Assembly: GCA_018712345.1 (NCBI GenBank)
Contig: DVHG01000010.1
Coordinates: forward strand, 277,961 to 341,960
DNA length: 64,000 nucleotides
Origin: Candidatus Onthovicinus excrementipullorum
GTDB taxonomy: Bacteria > Bacillota > Clostridia > Oscillospirales > Acutalibacteraceae
Reading direction: 5' to 3'
In this document: piece by piece, positions 8,360 through 18,345 of the stretch
Layout: each line of letters begins with the position of its first letter
Position numbering within the stretch: the first letter of the stretch is position 1
Translations under genes and position numbers: made by a program
Notes under the pieces: generated by a model
Databases searched by the model: none
What the model saw: only the letters and a program-made list of their open reading frames with translations
Told to the model about the DNA's origin: nothing

Positions 8360-10764
8360 TGAAGTACGATTTTGCTCAAGTGGAGAAAAAGTGGCAGGAA
8401 AAGTGGGCGCGCGAAAAGACGTTCAAAGCGTTTAATGACAGCCAGAAGGAGCCCTACTACTGCCTGGTGGAGTTCCCCTATCCGTCGGGCTACGGCCTGC
8501 ATGTCGGCCATCTGCGCTCCTATACGGCGCTCGACGCCGTCGCCCGTAAAAAGCGCATGGAGGGCTATAATGTGCTCTTCCCGATGGGATGGGACGCCTT
8601 TGGCCTGCCTGCGGAGAATTTTGCCATCAAGAACCATGTCCATCCTGCGGAGTTCACCAATAAGAACATTGCCCACTTCAAGCAGCAGCTCCAGTCCATC
8701 GGATTCTCCTTTGACTGGGACCGCGAGGTCAACACAACGGACCCCGACTACTATAAGTGGACGCAGTGGATCTTCCTCCAGCTGTACAAGCACGGTCTGG
8801 CCTATAAGAAGGAGATGAGCGTCAACTGGTGCACCTCCTGCAAGTGCGTGCTGGCCAATGAAGAGGTTGTCAACGGCGTGTGCGAGCGCTGCGGCAGCGA
8901 GGTCGTCCACAAGGTCAAGAGCCAGTGGATGCTCAAGATCACCGCGTACGCGCAGCGCCTGATTGACGATCTGGATGACCTGGACTTCATTGAGCGCGTC
9001 AAGACCCAGCAGAAGAACTGGATCGGCCGCTCAACCGGCGCAAACGTGGATTTCACCGCCACCACCGGCGATACCATTACCGTCTACACCACCCGCCCGG
9101 ACACCCTTTTCGGCGCTACATACATGGTCATTTCCCCCGAGTATGACAAGCTCGAAAAGTGGGCGGATCTCCTTGAGAATATGGATGAGGTGCGCGCCTA
9201 TCAGCAGGAGGCCGCCCGCAAGTCCGACTTTGAGCGCACGGAGGTCAACAAGGAGAAGACCGGCGTGATGCTTCAGGGCGTGCGCGCCATCAACCCCGTG
9301 AACGGGAAGGAGATCCCGATCTTTATCTCCGATTACGTCCTCGCCTCCTACGGCACGGGCGCGATCATGGCCGTCCCGGCGCACGATACGCGCGACTGGG
9401 AGTTTGCCAAAAAGTTTGACCTACCGATTATCGAGGTCGTCAAAGGCGGCGCGGATGTCCAGCAGGAGGCGTTTACCGACTGCGCCACCGGCGTGATGGT
9501 CAATTCCGACTTCCTCACCGGGCTTACGGTGGAGGAGGCCAAGCAGAAGATGATCGACTGGCTCACCGCCAACGGAAAGGGCAGCGCCAAGGTCAACTAC
9601 AAGCTGCGCGACTGGGTCTTCTCCCGCCAGCGCTACTGGGGCGAGCCGATCCCGATGGTCTACTGCGAGCACTGCGGCTGGCAGCCCATCGATGAGAGCG
9701 AGCTCCCGCTGCGCCTGCCGATGGTCGATTCCTATGAGCCGACGGACGACGGCGAGTCCCCCCTGGCCAAGATGACCGACTGGGTCAATACCACCTGCCC
9801 CAAGTGCGGCGGCCCGGCCAAGCGTGAGACGGACACCATGCCCCAGTGGGCCGGTTCCTCCTGGTATTTCCTGCGCTACTGCGACCCCCACAATGACAAG
9901 GCGCTCGCCTCCAAAGAGTCCCTGCAGTACTGGACGCCCATCGACTGGTACAACGGCGGCATGGAGCACACCACGCTCCACCTGCTGTACAGCCGCTTCT
10001 GGCACAAGTTCCTGTACGATATCGGCGTGGTCCCCACGAGCGAGCCGTATAAAAAGCGCACCAGCCACGGCATGATTCTGGGCTCCAACGGCGAAAAGAT
10101 GAGCAAGTCCCGCGGCAATATCGTCAACCCCGACGAGATCGTGGAGCAGTACGGGGCAGATACCATCCGGCTGTATGAGATGTTCATTGGCGACTTTGAA
10201 AAGGCCGCCCCGTGGAATTCCGACTCCATCAAGGGCTGCAAGCGCTTCCTCGACCGCGTCTGGGGCCTGTCCGAGATCGTGACGGACGGCGGCTACCGCC
10301 CGGAGCTGGAGGCCGATATGCACAAGGCTGTCAAGAAGGTCACTTATGATATTGATAACCTCAAGGATAACACGGCTATCGCCACGATGATGACGCTTGT
10401 CAACAAATTCTATGACACGGGCGCCGTCACCCGGGAGGAGCTGCGCACCCTGCTGATCCTGCTCAATCCGCTCGCCCCGCACCTGACGGAGGAGCTGTAC
10501 GAGCAGCTCGGCTTCGGCGGAGAGCTCAACGCACAGCAGTGGCCGTCCTATGATGAGGCCAAGTGTGTGGATGATATGATCCAGATCGCCGTGCAGGTCA
10601 ACGGTAAAGTCCGCGCCAAGCTGGAGATTCAGGCGGATCTCTCCCAGGAGGAGGCCCTGCGCGCCGCGCGTGAAAACGACAAGGTGCGCGAGCTTCTCAG
10701 CGGCAAGACGATCGTCAAGGAGATCTATGTCAAGGGCAAGCTGGTCAATCTGGTCGTCAAATAA
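8359..10764 (+). CDS. leuS: Leucyl-tRNA synthetase
   Basis: An 801-residue class I aminoacyl-tRNA synthetase that charges tRNA-Leu. The HIGH-type motif is HVGH at residues 48-51, the KMSKS motif is at 580-584, and an editing (CP1) domain lies between them, with the conserved threonine-rich [12 protein letters not shown] segment. Two CxxC zinc-like pairs also occur ([21 protein letters not shown] and CPKC). The start ATG 8359 follows GAAGGAG at 8344-8350; upstream in-frame codons belong to rsfS. It ends the operon: a new promoter begins 7 bases after its stop. Confidence 0.98.
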   Translation: MKYDFAQVEKKWQEKWAREKTFKAFNDSQKEPYYCLVEFPYPSGYGLHVGHLRSYTALDAVARKKRMEGYNVLFPMGWDAFGLPAENFAIKNHVHPAEFTNKNIAHFKQQLQSIGFSFDWDREVNTTDPDYYKWTQWIFLQLYKHGLAYKKEMSVNWCTSCKCVLANEEVVNGVCERCGSEVVHKVKSQWMLKITAYAQRLIDDLDDLDFIERVKTQQKNWIGRSTGANVDFTATTGDTITVYTTRPDTLFGATYMVISPEYDKLEKWADLLENMDEVRAYQQEAARKSDFERTEVNKEKTGVMLQGVRAINPVNGKEIPIFISDYVLASYGTGAIMAVPAHDTRDWEFAKKFDLPIIEVVKGGADVQQEAFTDCATGVMVNSDFLTGLTVEEAKQKMIDWLTANGKGSAKVNYKLRDWVFSRQRYWGEPIPMVYCEHCGWQPIDESELPLRLPMVDSYEPTDDGESPLAKMTDWVNTTCPKCGGPAKRETDTMPQWAGSSWYFLRYCDPHNDKALASKESLQYWTPIDWYNGGMEHTTLHLLYSRFWHKFLYDIGVVPTSEPYKKRTSHGMILGSNGEKMSKSRGNIVNPDEIVEQYGADTIRLYEMFIGDFEKAAPWNSDSIKGCKRFLDRVWGLSEIVTDGGYRPELEADMHKAVKKVTYDIDNLKDNTAIATMMTLVNKFYDTGAVTREELRTLLILLNPLAPHLTEELYEQLGFGGELNAQQWPSYDEAKCVDDMIQIAVQVNGKVRAKLEIQADLSQEEALRAARENDKVRELLSGKTIVKEIYVKGKLVNLVVK

Positions 10765-10770
10765 AATTAC

Positions 10771-10800
10771 TTGACAAACGCCTGCTGCAGGATATATAAT
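10771..10800 (+). promoter_or_regulatory. Sigma-A type promoter of rpsU
   Basis: TTGACA at 10771-10776 and TATAAT at 10795-10800 are both perfect consensus hexamers, separated by 18 bases. The promoter sits just after leuS and 54 bases before the rpsU start codon. Confidence 0.85.
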
Positions 10801-10854
10801 AATTTAGTGTACTTCACAATATACCCCTGCATTTCTGCGGAGGGAGGGAAATAA

Positions 10855-11031
10855 ATGAGCCAGGTCAAAGTTCGCGATAATGAATCTCTTGAGAGCGCGC
10901 TTCGCCGTTTCAAGAGGCAGACCTCCAGGGACGGTGTTATCCAGGAGGTCCGCAAGAGGGAACATTATGAAAAGCCTTCAGTCAAGAGGAAGAAGAAGTC
11001 TGAGGCAGCTCGTAAGCGCAAGTATCGATAA
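10855..11031 (+). CDS. rpsU: 30S ribosomal protein S21
   Basis: A 58-residue very basic protein, [20 protein letters not shown] at its start and a [15 protein letters not shown] tail, which is the S21 signature. S21 sits near the anti-Shine-Dalgarno region of 16S rRNA and assists initiation. The ATG follows GGAGGGAGGG. The gene has its own strong promoter upstream and an intrinsic terminator immediately downstream, so it forms a single-gene transcription unit. Confidence 0.95.
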   Translation: MSQVKVRDNESLESALRRFKRQTSRDGVIQEVRKREHYEKPSVKRKKKSEAARKRKYR

Positions 11032-11037
11032 TTCCCG

Positions 11038-11085
11038 GGAGCCTGCCGGCGTAAGCCACGGCAGGCTCCTGCTCTTTCTCTTTTG
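11038..11085 (+). terminator. Intrinsic terminator of rpsU
   Basis: An 11-bp stem GGAGCCTGCCG / CGGCAGGCTCC (11038-11048 with 11059-11069) and a 10-base loop are followed by a T-rich tract, CTCTTTCTCTTTT. Confidence 0.85.
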
Positions 11086-11122
11086 AAAAGCGGCGGGAAA
11101 TCTCCGTGGGGAGGGATCAACA

Positions 11123-11677
11123 GTGTCAACACGCATGCCAAAATACAGATTCAGGCGTCTGGCGGATATCACCGCGGATGACCTGCGGAAAATGGGCGCG
11201 CTCGGAGTCGGGCTCGATGTCGACAACACTACCGCGTTCGACAGCAGCAATGAGCTGATTGAGGGCGTTTCCGAGTGGGTGGAAAAGATGCGCGCGGAGG
11301 GGTTCCCGATGGTGCTCATCTCCAACGGATTTAAAAAGCGGGTCGCGCCCGTCGCCGCGCAGCTCGGGCTCGATTATATCCCGTTTTCCATCAAGCCGCT
11401 GCCCTTTGGATACCTGCGCGCGGCCAGGCGGATGCGTATCCCTGTGGAGAAGATGGCCTTTGTGGGGGATCAGCTGATTACCGATATCCGGGGGGCGAAT
11501 CTGGCCGGGGCGATCTCCGTCTATGTGGACCCCGCCCGGAAAGAGGAGCGGCTGGTCAAAATGTTTATGAAGCGGCGCGTCAATGAGCGGCCGATCCTGG
11601 AGCGGTTCGACCGGGAGTTTCCACACCGCAATTTCAGGCACAGGGGGAAGGATTCACATGAAGAAACTGAAAATTAA
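11123..11677 (+). CDS. yqeG: YqeG-family HAD phosphatase
   Basis: A 184-residue HAD hydrolase of subfamily IIIA. The DxD nucleophile motif appears as GLDVDNTTA, the second motif as VLISNGF, and the last acidic motif as [14 protein letters not shown]. YqeG homologues are phosphatidylglycerophosphate-type or unassigned phosphatases; the substrate here is not visible from sequence. The start is GTG 11123, 7 bases after GGGGAGGG. The last 20 bases overlap aroQ. Confidence 0.88.
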   Translation: MSTRMPKYRFRRLADITADDLRKMGALGVGLDVDNTTAFDSSNELIEGVSEWVEKMRAEGFPMVLISNGFKKRVAPVAAQLGLDYIPFSIKPLPFGYLRAARRMRIPVEKMAFVGDQLITDIRGANLAGAISVYVDPARKEERLVKMFMKRRVNERPILERFDREFPHRNFRHRGKDSHEETEN

Positions 11678-12098
11678 AGTTTTAAACGGCCCGAATCTCA
11701 ACCTCACCGGTGTGCGCGAGCCGTCCGTCTACGGCAGCGAGACTTTGGCGGATATCAACCGGAGAATCGCGGAGCACGCGGCGGAGTGCGGGATTGAATG
11801 CGACTTTTTCCAGAGCAATTCGGAGGGGGCGCTGATCGACGCGGTGCACAGTGTCCTGCTCAACGAATATGACGGCGCCGTCATCAATGCGGGGGCCTAC
11901 ACCCATTACAGCTACGCCCTGCGCGATGCCATCGCCGCCACTGGCAAGCCGTTTGCAGAGGTGCACATGTCCAACATCCACGCGCGGGAGGAATTCCGCC
12001 ATACCTCGGTGATCGCGCCCGTGTGCAGGGGATCGGTGATCGGGTTTGGCGCACAGGGCTATATTCTGGCACTTGACGGATTGGCGGCGATCTTATGA
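11658..12098 (+). CDS. aroQ: Type II 3-dehydroquinate dehydratase
   Basis: A 146-residue enzyme that converts 3-dehydroquinate to 3-dehydroshikimate in the shikimate pathway. Typical motifs are [17 protein letters not shown] with the lid tyrosine, [15 protein letters not shown], and [13 protein letters not shown] with the catalytic histidine. It starts inside yqeG with AGGGGGAAGG before ATG 11658, and its stop overlaps the start of the next gene as ATGA. This places it in a yqeG-aroQ-pepP unit. Confidence 0.95.
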   Translation: MKKLKIKVLNGPNLNLTGVREPSVYGSETLADINRRIAEHAAECGIECDFFQSNSEGALIDAVHSVLLNEYDGAVINAGAYTHYSYALRDAIAATGKPFAEVHMSNIHAREEFRHTSVIAPVCRGSVIGFGAQGYILALDGLAAIL

Positions 12099-13159
12099 GC
12101 CTGCGTGTATATGCCCTTCAGGAGCGTATTTCAGTCGGCCAGGGGGCGCTCATCCGCTTCCCGGAAAACAGGCGGTATTTTACAAATTTTATCTCCTCGG
12201 CCGGATTTTTGATCGTCACGCGGGAGCGGGCGCTCTTCCAGACGGACAGCCGCTATATTGAGGCCGCGCAGGCCGCTGTCCCGGCGGGGATTGAGGTCCG
12301 GGAGACGCGCGGCACGCTCGAGGCCGACACGCTTCGGGAGCTTGGGATCCAGAAGCTGAGCATTGAGGCGTCGCATACGACGATCGCCGCCCTGCGCAGT
12401 TTGGAAAAGATCTGTGCGGGGATTGAAATTGACTCCGGCGATTTTCTCGATACTGCGGTCGGCGATCTGCGGGCGGTAAAATCGCGGGACGAGGTGGAGA
12501 AGATCGTGCGCGCCCAGCGCATCGCAGAGCGCGCGCTGGAAAAGACGCTCGCCATGATCCGCCCCGGCGTGACGGAGCGGGAGATCGCCCTCTCACTTGA
12601 TTTCAACATGCTGTCCACGGGGGCGGAGGCCCTCTCCTTTGAGACAATCGCCGTCAGCGGGGAGAATTCCTCCAAGCCGCACGGCGTGCCGGGGGACCGG
12701 CAGGTGTGCGCCGGGGACTTCATTACCATGGACTTCGGCGCGGTGGTGGACGGCTACCACAGCGATATGACGCGCACCGTGGCGGTCGGCTCTGTGACGC
12801 CGGAGCAGCGGAAGGTCTATGATACGGTGCTCGCCGCGCAGGAGGCCATGCTCGACGGGCTGCGTGCGGGGATTACCTGCGCGCAGGCGGATGCGCTGGC
12901 GCGGGATGTGATTGAGCAGGCCGGATACGGCGCGTATTTCCGTCACTCGGCCGGGCACGGCGTGGGGCTGGAGATCCATGAGCCCCCGTTTGAAGGGCCG
13001 CGCTCTCAGGAGATGCTCCGGGCCGGGAACATCGTCACGGCGGAGCCGGGGATCTATCTCCCGGGGCGGTTCGGCGTGCGGATTGAGGATATGGCCTATC
13101 TGACGGAGCAGGGGATCGAGAATTTGACTCAGGCCCCGAAGGAACTGCTGGTCCTGTGA
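12095..13159 (+). CDS. Xaa-Pro aminopeptidase family protein (M24B)
   Basis: A 354-residue metallopeptidase with an N-terminal creatinase-like domain (about 1-125) and a C-terminal pita-bread catalytic domain. Metal ligands are visible: two Asp in [16 protein letters not shown], His in [13 protein letters not shown], Glu in AEPGIY and Glu in VRIEDM. It removes N-terminal residues preceding proline from peptides in the cytoplasm. The ATGA overlap with aroQ indicates coupling. In many Clostridia this gene precedes efp, as here. Confidence 0.94.
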   Translation: MSLRVYALQERISVGQGALIRFPENRRYFTNFISSAGFLIVTRERALFQTDSRYIEAAQAAVPAGIEVRETRGTLEADTLRELGIQKLSIEASHTTIAALRSLEKICAGIEIDSGDFLDTAVGDLRAVKSRDEVEKIVRAQRIAERALEKTLAMIRPGVTEREIALSLDFNMLSTGAEALSFETIAVSGENSSKPHGVPGDRQVCAGDFITMDFGAVVDGYHSDMTRTVAVGSVTPEQRKVYDTVLAAQEAMLDGLRAGITCAQADALARDVIEQAGYGAYFRHSAGHGVGLEIHEPPFEGPRSQEMLRAGNIVTAEPGIYLPGRFGVRIEDMAYLTEQGIENLTQAPKELLVL

Positions 13160-13178
13160 GAAAAATAGCCGGCAGGGC

Positions 13179-13207
13179 TTGAAAAATCTGCGCCGATCGG
13201 TTAAACT
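13179..13207 (+). promoter_or_regulatory. Probable efp promoter
   Basis: TTGAAA (13179-13184) and TAAACT (13202-13207) are spaced 17 bases apart, 56 bases before the efp ATG. The -10 box is imperfect. Confidence 0.5.
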
Positions 13208-13262
13208 ATAAGAGACCATGAATATGTAACATACGGTAATTCTAAATTCGGAGGATTCATAT

Positions 13263-13823
13263 ATGATTTCAGCAGGAGATTTCAGGAACGGTGTCACTTT
13301 TGAGATGGACGGCAATGTCTATCAGATCATCGAGTTCCAGCATGTAAAGCCCGGCAAGGGCGCGGCGTTCGTCCGTGCGAAGATCCGCGACGTGATCGGC
13401 GGCAGTGTGACGGAGCGCACCTTCAACCCGAATGATAAATATCCCACTGCCTTCATTGAGCGTAAGGACATGGAGTATTCCTATGAGGACGGCGGCCTTT
13501 ACTACTTCATGGATCCGGAGACGTATGACATGATCCCGATCAACGGGAGCGATCTGCCGGACAGCTTTAAGTTCGTCAAGGAGAACATGACCTGTAAGGT
13601 TCTCTCCTATAAGGGCAGCGTATTTGGCGTGGAGCCGCCGAACTTCGTCTCCCTTCAGGTGACCAAGACCGACCCCGGCTTTAAGGGCAACACGGCAACC
13701 AACACGCTCAAGCCCGCCACGGTGGAGACCGGGGCGGAGGTCCGGGTACCGCTCTTCATTGAGGAGGGCGAGATGATCAACATCGATACCCGCACGGGTG
13801 AGTACATGTCCCGCGGCGAGTAA
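13263..13823 (+). CDS. efp: Elongation factor P
   Basis: A 186-residue translation factor that rescues ribosomes stalled at polyproline. The N-terminal KOW-like domain carries the loop PGKGAAF, with Lys32 at the position that is post-translationally modified in other species; the two OB-fold domains follow. The C-terminal motif TRTGEYMSR is typical. ATG 13263 follows GGAGG at 13250-13254. Which modification system acts here cannot be told from the window. Confidence 0.97.
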   Translation: MISAGDFRNGVTFEMDGNVYQIIEFQHVKPGKGAAFVRAKIRDVIGGSVTERTFNPNDKYPTAFIERKDMEYSYEDGGLYYFMDPETYDMIPINGSDLPDSFKFVKENMTCKVLSYKGSVFGVEPPNFVSLQVTKTDPGFKGNTATNTLKPATVETGAEVRVPLFIEEGEMINIDTRTGEYMSRGE

Positions 13824-13896
13824 TCTGCCCGCACAGCCTTTAACGCAACACCATATTAAGTCAATCCGCTGCGGCGGATCAGGAATGGAGGATCAT

Positions 13897-14313
13897 ATGA
13901 TGACAATTTCCGAGAAAGTCGCCTACATCAAGGGCCTTATGGAGGGCATGAAGCTCGATGAGTCCAAGGACGAGATCAAGCTGACCCAGAAGATCGTTGA
14001 AGTGCTTGAGGATATGGCGCTGACCGTCTCCGATCTGGAGGACAGCCTGGATCTCGTGGGCGAGCAGGTCGACGCCGTTGACGAGGATCTGGACGCACTG
14101 GAGAGCTATGTTTATGACGACGATGAGTGCGATGACGACTGCTGCTGTGATGACGACGTCTATGAGGTCAAGTGCCCCAAGTGCGGCAATATGATCTATG
14201 TGGACGGCGATATCCTGGACGAGGGCTCGATTGACTGCCCCTCCTGCGGCGAGAAGCTCGAGTTTGACGTCGATTTTGACGAAGAGGAAGAGGACGGCGC
14301 AGAGGATAAATAA
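13897..14313 (+). CDS. CD1247 N-terminal domain protein with zinc ribbon
   Basis: A 138-residue acidic protein. Residues 1-75 (EKVAYIKGLMEGMKLDESK ... LEDMALTVSDLEDS) match the clostridial family named after CD1247 of C. difficile, and are helical. An Asp/Cys-rich linker follows, then a zinc ribbon CPKCGNMIYVDGD...CPSCG and an acidic tail. Function is unknown; the ribbon suggests a nucleic-acid or ribosome-related role, which is inference. The start ATG 13897 follows GGAGG by 5 bases; upstream in-frame ATGs lack a site. It follows efp by 73 bases and ends at a strong terminator. Confidence 0.85.
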   Translation: MMTISEKVAYIKGLMEGMKLDESKDEIKLTQKIVEVLEDMALTVSDLEDSLDLVGEQVDAVDEDLDALESYVYDDDECDDDCCCDDDVYEVKCPKCGNMIYVDGDILDEGSIDCPSCGEKLEFDVDFDEEEEDGAEDK

Positions 14314-14346
14314 TCGGCGGTCCCCGAATTTTACAAGATTTTAAAC

Positions 14347-14376
14347 AAAAGCTGTGTGTATACACAGCTTTTTTTA
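14347..14376 (+). terminator. Intrinsic terminator after the zinc-ribbon gene
   Basis: A near-perfect palindrome AAGCTGTGTGT/ATACACAGCTT at 14349-14370 is followed by seven T residues. Confidence 0.88.
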
Positions 14377-14462
14377 TTGCAATCGGCGGAATCGGGTGCT
14401 ATAATCAATAGTAGATTCCCTGCAAAGCGGAATAAAAATTCAAAAAGATGGGAGAGGGGAAA

Positions 14463-15848
14463 GTGGAAAAAATACCGCAAACCAAACAGAAGCTCGACTA
14501 CAAAAAGACCTTTTTGATCGGCTTCGGCTTCCTTGCGAGTTCTGCCCTGTGGGCGGTCTATAACGCCTATGTACCGCTGATTTTGAATGAGAAGCTCAGT
14601 CAGGTGGACTTTATCATGCAGCGGGGGATTCTGGGCGTACTCGTAGGCTTTATCATGACGTTTGACAATATTTTCGGTGTGATTTTCCAGCCGTTGTTTG
14701 GCCGGCTTTCCGACAGGACGCACAGCAGGTTCGGCAAGCGGCGCATTTATCTGCTCATCGGTATGCCGATTTCCGCCCTGCTGTTCATTTTGATTCCGAT
14801 GGCGGAGACGGTCGTCGTTATGATGCTGTGCATTATCCTGTTTAACTTTGTCATGTCCACCTGGCGGTCGCCCGTGGTGGCCCTGATGCCCGACCTGACC
14901 CCGCCTGCCCTGCGCAGTGAGGGCAACGCCGTCATCAACCTGATGGGCGGCGTCGGCACCTTCCTGGGCATGGTCAGCGGCATGTTCCTGACGCAGGTGC
15001 TGGGCATTGAGGATGGCCTGATGGGCCGCATGATCGTGTTCACATTTACGTCGGTGGTCGTTCTGGTCAGCCTGCTGATCGTGATGCTTAAGGTCAAGGA
15101 GCCGGATAACCGGCTGCGGAATGTCGCCGACCGCCGCATGGCCGAGGAGGAAGAGGCCAAGGCGCTGGCGGAGGCCAGAGCGGCGGAAAAGAAAAAGTTT
15201 AAAGATCTCCGCCTCCCGCGGGAGAAAAAAGTCAGCCTGCTCTTCATGCTGGTCGGCCTGTTCTTTGTCTTCAACGGATCGGAGACCATTCAGACCTACT
15301 TTACCACCTTTGCAACCACGGAGCTGAATGTGTCTGAGTTCATGGCCACACTGCTGATGGGTGTGTTTGCGCTCTCCCTGATGATCTTTGCCGTGCCGGC
15401 CGGTAAGCTGGGGCAGAAGATCGGGCGCAAAAAGACCATTCTGATCGGCCTGGCTGGGGCGCTGATCCTGTTCCTGCTCTTCTTTGCCACGCGGAAAATT
15501 GAAGGTTTCCTGTGGGTGATGATCGTGATCGCGCTGATTGGCGGCGGCGCCTGCGTGGCTCTGGTCAATATCAATACGCTCCCCATTGTGCTGGAGATCG
15601 GTACAGAGGAGCAGATCGGCGCTTTCACGGGGTATTATTATACCGCGACCTTTACGGCTTCCATTGTGGCGCCGATCCTGATGGGGGCAATCTTTGATGT
15701 TACCACCCAGCCAGGTGGAATGGGCTACTGGTCCCTGTTTATCTACAGCCCGATCGCCTTCCTGCTCGCGTTCCTGTGTATTCTCTTTGTCCGCCACGGC
15801 GAGACGGAGAATCCGGATGCGCTGGCGCCCGATGATGAGGTCGCCTGA
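14463..15848 (+). CDS. MFS transporter (sugar-type, SLC45/GPH-like)
   Basis: A 461-residue polytopic membrane protein with about 12 hydrophobic segments and the MFS loop GRLSDRTHSRFGKRR between helices 2 and 3. The central cytoplasmic loop is highly charged (AEEEEAKALAEARAAEKKK). The shape resembles sucrose/maltose permeases of the SLC45 and GPH groups, but no substrate gene is adjacent. GTG 14463 follows GGAGAGGGG and is preferred over ATG 14448, which lacks a site. It is a single-gene unit between two terminators. Confidence 0.85.
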   Translation: MEKIPQTKQKLDYKKTFLIGFGFLASSALWAVYNAYVPLILNEKLSQVDFIMQRGILGVLVGFIMTFDNIFGVIFQPLFGRLSDRTHSRFGKRRIYLLIGMPISALLFILIPMAETVVVMMLCIILFNFVMSTWRSPVVALMPDLTPPALRSEGNAVINLMGGVGTFLGMVSGMFLTQVLGIEDGLMGRMIVFTFTSVVVLVSLLIVMLKVKEPDNRLRNVADRRMAEEEEAKALAEARAAEKKKFKDLRLPREKKVSLLFMLVGLFFVFNGSETIQTYFTTFATTELNVSEFMATLLMGVFALSLMIFAVPAGKLGQKIGRKKTILIGLAGALILFLLFFATRKIEGFLWVMIVIALIGGGACVALVNINTLPIVLEIGTEEQIGAFTGYYYTATFTASIVAPILMGAIFDVTTQPGGMGYWSLFIYSPIAFLLAFLCILFVRHGETENPDALAPDDEVA

Positions 15849-15875
15849 CCGAAAAACTTAACGGAATAAACAATC

Positions 15876-15903
15876 GCCCCCGGCACCTGACGGTGCCGGG
15901 GGC
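15876..15903. terminator. Bidirectional terminator between convergent genes
   Basis: A 12-bp perfect stem GCCCCCGGCACC / GGTGCCGGGGGC with a TGAC loop lies between the MFS gene (plus) and the acetyltransferase gene (minus). Confidence 0.8.
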
Positions 15904-15925
15904 ATTTGCGTACAGGGGACAGATT

Positions 15926-16366
15926 TTATTCGCGGATCATCTGAATATAGTCGAGCACCTCATAGCCGAACCGCTCATACAGGCCCATGACCCTCCGGTT
16001 CTGCGGGCAGACCTCCAGCCGGAAGCGCTTGGCATCGGCGTATTCTCCGCTGAGCCACTTCATGAACGCACTGCCCAGCCCCGCCCCGCGGAAATCTGCT
16101 TTAATATAGATCTCATCGAGCATTACGGTCTGCCCGCCGGCCTCGCAGGACCAGTATTTCACAATCAGGGAGTAGCCGGCCGTTTTGCCGTCCTGCTCCA
16201 GAATGACGCCGCGTACGGAGCTGTCATTCCCGGTGAGGATGTGGTCAAACGTGTTTTCAAAGTGATCCTTCCCGATCGGATGCAGCGCGCCGTCACCACT
16301 GTAGAAATCGGCGGACATGGCAATGTATTCCTCCCGGTCGGACGCCGTAAAATCCCGCACAATCAT
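15926..16366 (-). CDS. GNAT-family N-acetyltransferase
   Basis: A 146-residue protein with the acetyl-CoA binding pattern of GNAT enzymes: LDEIYIKADFRGAGLGSAFMKWL contains the R/Q-x-x-G-x-G/A loop (RGAGLG), and VMGLYERFGYEV is the conserved C-terminal strand. The acceptor substrate cannot be read from sequence. The start is placed at ATG 16366, where MIVRDFTASD begins the fold, preceded by AGGAGG on the minus strand. The gene stands alone between two terminator-like hairpins. Confidence 0.87.
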   Translation of the reverse strand: MIVRDFTASDREEYIAMSADFYSGDGALHPIGKDHFENTFDHILTGNDSSVRGVILEQDGKTAGYSLIVKYWSCEAGGQTVMLDEIYIKADFRGAGLGSAFMKWLSGEYADAKRFRLEVCPQNRRVMGLYERFGYEVLDYIQMIRE

Positions 16367-16423
16367 TTTGTTTGCTCCTCCTGTCTGGCAGGGAGCTTGC
16401 TGTGCACCCCGCCCTGTATTCCA

Positions 16424-16470
16424 GTAAAAACAGAGCCGGAAGGGAACGTGCGGCACGGGCCCCTCCGGCT
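16424..16470 (-). terminator. Probable terminator of the PASTA kinase-like gene
   Basis: On the minus strand AGCCGGAGGG pairs with CCCTTCCGGCT across 16434-16470, followed by CTGTTTTTACTGG. It lies just after the stop of the kinase-like gene. Confidence 0.7.
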
Positions 16471-16498
16471 TTGTATGCCTATTGAATCAAATTAGATG

Positions 16499-18211
16499 TC
16501 ACTGTCTGTTCCCAAACAGCCAATCCAGAGCCGAGGTGGCCGGCTCGGCGGTGGTGGATTCAGTCTCCGAGGGGCCCTCGATGACCTGGAGGATAATCTC
16601 CGTTGAGGGGTCTATCGCTCCACTTCCCGGGACAGGTGTCACGCCCCACACAGTGTTGGGAACATCGCCCTCGGCCCCCGGGACCATCACGATCTTAATC
16701 CTGGTAAAGCCGAGCTCTGTCAGCTTCTTTTGCGCTTCGGTAACGTCCATTCCCACGATGTCGGCGGGGATCTCCTTTTTCTCGATCCCCTCGCTTACCA
16801 CCAGATGGATCACCGTTTTCTCCCCAGCGGGCCTGTAATTCTCCTGCGGGGCGATGTCCTGGGAGATGATCGTCCCCTCCGTCTGGGTGGGACTGTATTC
16901 ATACGTGACCTCAAAGGTGAAAATGGAATTGAAGTACGCGTTGTTTGCAATCGTGGAGTACAACCGCCCCTCAAAGTTGGGGATGGTGATAGTATCCGGA
17001 ACGCTGCTGCCGGCAGTGGTGCTCTCCTGATTGTCCACGGTGGTGAACTGGTCGCGGAAGACGGTAAAGGCCAGAATGACACCGATGACTACGAGGACAG
17101 CCAGTGTGATGCCGGCCGCAATCGCGGCCGTCTTCCGGGGAGAGGCGACCTTACCGCTGGCCTTTCCGGCGGGAGCTGTGTTCGCGCCCGTGCGCTCCCG
17201 GCGTGCGGGCTGTGAAGCATAGGAGGCGGTGTTTGCCATCACCGTGCCAGGGGAGGCAGAGAGTTCAGCGCGCAGCTGTTCTACGCTGTGCGTCCGGTCC
17301 TCCGGCAGGATCTCCAGCGCGTTCTTCATAGCACTGAGTACATAGGCCGGCGTACGCTCTGCAATATCCGGCGGAATAATCATCTTATCGTTCGTGGCGC
17401 GGGAGGTCGCCTCCGGCGGAGTGGTGCCCACAAGTGCGCGGTAGAGCACAGCCGCAAAGGCATAAATATCCGTCCACGGGCCCTGCTGTCCCTTAAAGCC
17501 GTACTGCTCAATGGCCGCATAGCCGGGGTAGAGCTGCGCAGTCAGATCGCCGCGCGCTGTGCGCGCCTGCCAGATGCTGAAGCCGGAAATGCGCAGCTTC
17601 CCGTCCGCACCGATCAGCAGGGTGGAGGGGGAGATTCCCCGGTGGACGATCCCGGAGGCATGCAGATTCCCGAGCGTGGAGAGCACCGGCATAAAGAGCG
17701 GGCGGGCCTGCTCCCACGTCAGGGTGCCGCTGCGGCTTTTGAGCAGATAATCGCGCAGGGTGCGGGATTCAAAGTGCTCATACACGGCGTATGCTGTGCC
17801 GTTATCCTCTACAATGTCATATGCGACGATCAGCGCGGAGAGACCGCGCATACGCACCAGCTTGCGCCACAGCTCAAGAAAGCTCTGGTAGCAGTCGTCA
17901 AAGGTGGCGTCGCACCCCGGAATGACCTGGATGGTCTTTCCGTCAGCGGCGCGTTCCGCAATGGCATCGGGGAAAAACTCGCGGATCATCACCGCAGATT
18001 TCTGAACCATATCCCAGCCGATGTAGGTGGCGCCATCTCCGTTGTGCTCCTTGACCAGGCCGACGAGATACCGCCCGCCCACGATCGTCTTAAGCGGGAG
18101 AAAAGGTGCCGGCTGGACACAGTTGACGTCCGTCCCACAGTGGGGGCATTGGTCCGAACCGTCAATCCTTTTCATGCAACCCATGCAGATTTTTGATTCC
18201 GGGCCCGCCAT
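16499..18211 (-). CDS. Membrane-anchored PASTA protein with a degenerate serine/threonine kinase domain
   Basis: A 570-residue protein: zinc ribbon (CMGC...CPHCG, 9-26), kinase-like domain (about 45-310), Pro/Ala/Arg linker, one membrane helix (361-385), then two PASTA domains outside the cell (about 405-475 and 478-545). This is the layout of PknB/Stk1-type kinases that sense cell-wall fragments. The catalytic residues are replaced: the VAIK lysine is Arg77, HRD is HRG with Gly192 for the base, and DFG is GFS at 210-212. By family knowledge this predicts a pseudokinase. It is monocistronic, with no partner phosphatase beside it. Confidence 0.88.
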   Translation of the reverse strand: MAGPESKICMGCMKRIDGSDQCPHCGTDVNCVQPAPFLPLKTIVGGRYLVGLVKEHNGDGATYIGWDMVQKSAVMIREFFPDAIAERAADGKTIQVIPGCDATFDDCYQSFLELWRKLVRMRGLSALIVAYDIVEDNGTAYAVYEHFESRTLRDYLLKSRSGTLTWEQARPLFMPVLSTLGNLHASGIVHRGISPSTLLIGADGKLRISGFSIWQARTARGDLTAQLYPGYAAIEQYGFKGQQGPWTDIYAFAAVLYRALVGTTPPEATSRATNDKMIIPPDIAERTPAYVLSAMKNALEILPEDRTHSVEQLRAELSASPGTVMANTASYASQPARRERTGANTAPAGKASGKVASPRKTAAIAAGITLAVLVVIGVILAFTVFRDQFTTVDNQESTTAGSSVPDTITIPNFEGRLYSTIANNAYFNSIFTFEVTYEYSPTQTEGTIISQDIAPQENYRPAGEKTVIHLVVSEGIEKKEIPADIVGMDVTEAQKKLTELGFTRIKIVMVPGAEGDVPNTVWGVTPVPGSGAIDPSTEIILQVIEGPSETESTTAEPATSALDWLFGNRQ

Positions 18212-18302
18212 GAAATCACTCCTCCATCTGAAGATCCGGTTACAAAAGTGTTACAGCAGAAATAAAATTTCATTATATAATAGCAGAATCAGGCGCGGTT
18301 TG

Positions 18303-18334
18303 TCAAGTAAAACGCCGCCCGAAGCCGGACGGCG
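18303..18334 (-). terminator. Probable terminator of the nitroreductase gene
   Basis: On the minus strand CGCCGTCCG and CGGGCGGCG form a stem with a short loop (18313-18334, one mismatch), followed by TTTTACTT. Confidence 0.65.
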
Positions 18335-18345
18335 CTCATGGCAGA

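Noticed and set aside
10955..11110. tRNA or riboswitch near rpsU and in other short gaps
   Set aside because: The structures there are ordinary intrinsic terminators; no cloverleaf, T-box or known riboswitch core was found in any gap of the window.
14331..15797. A 488-codon minus-strand frame opposite the MFS gene, and similar long frames opposite leuS (9421-10482), the carboxyspermidine dehydrogenase gene (48334-49737) and jetC (60763-62496)
   Set aside because: All are shadows of well-supported genes, lack ribosome sites and family motifs, and are rich in His, Gln and Arg as expected for complement reading.
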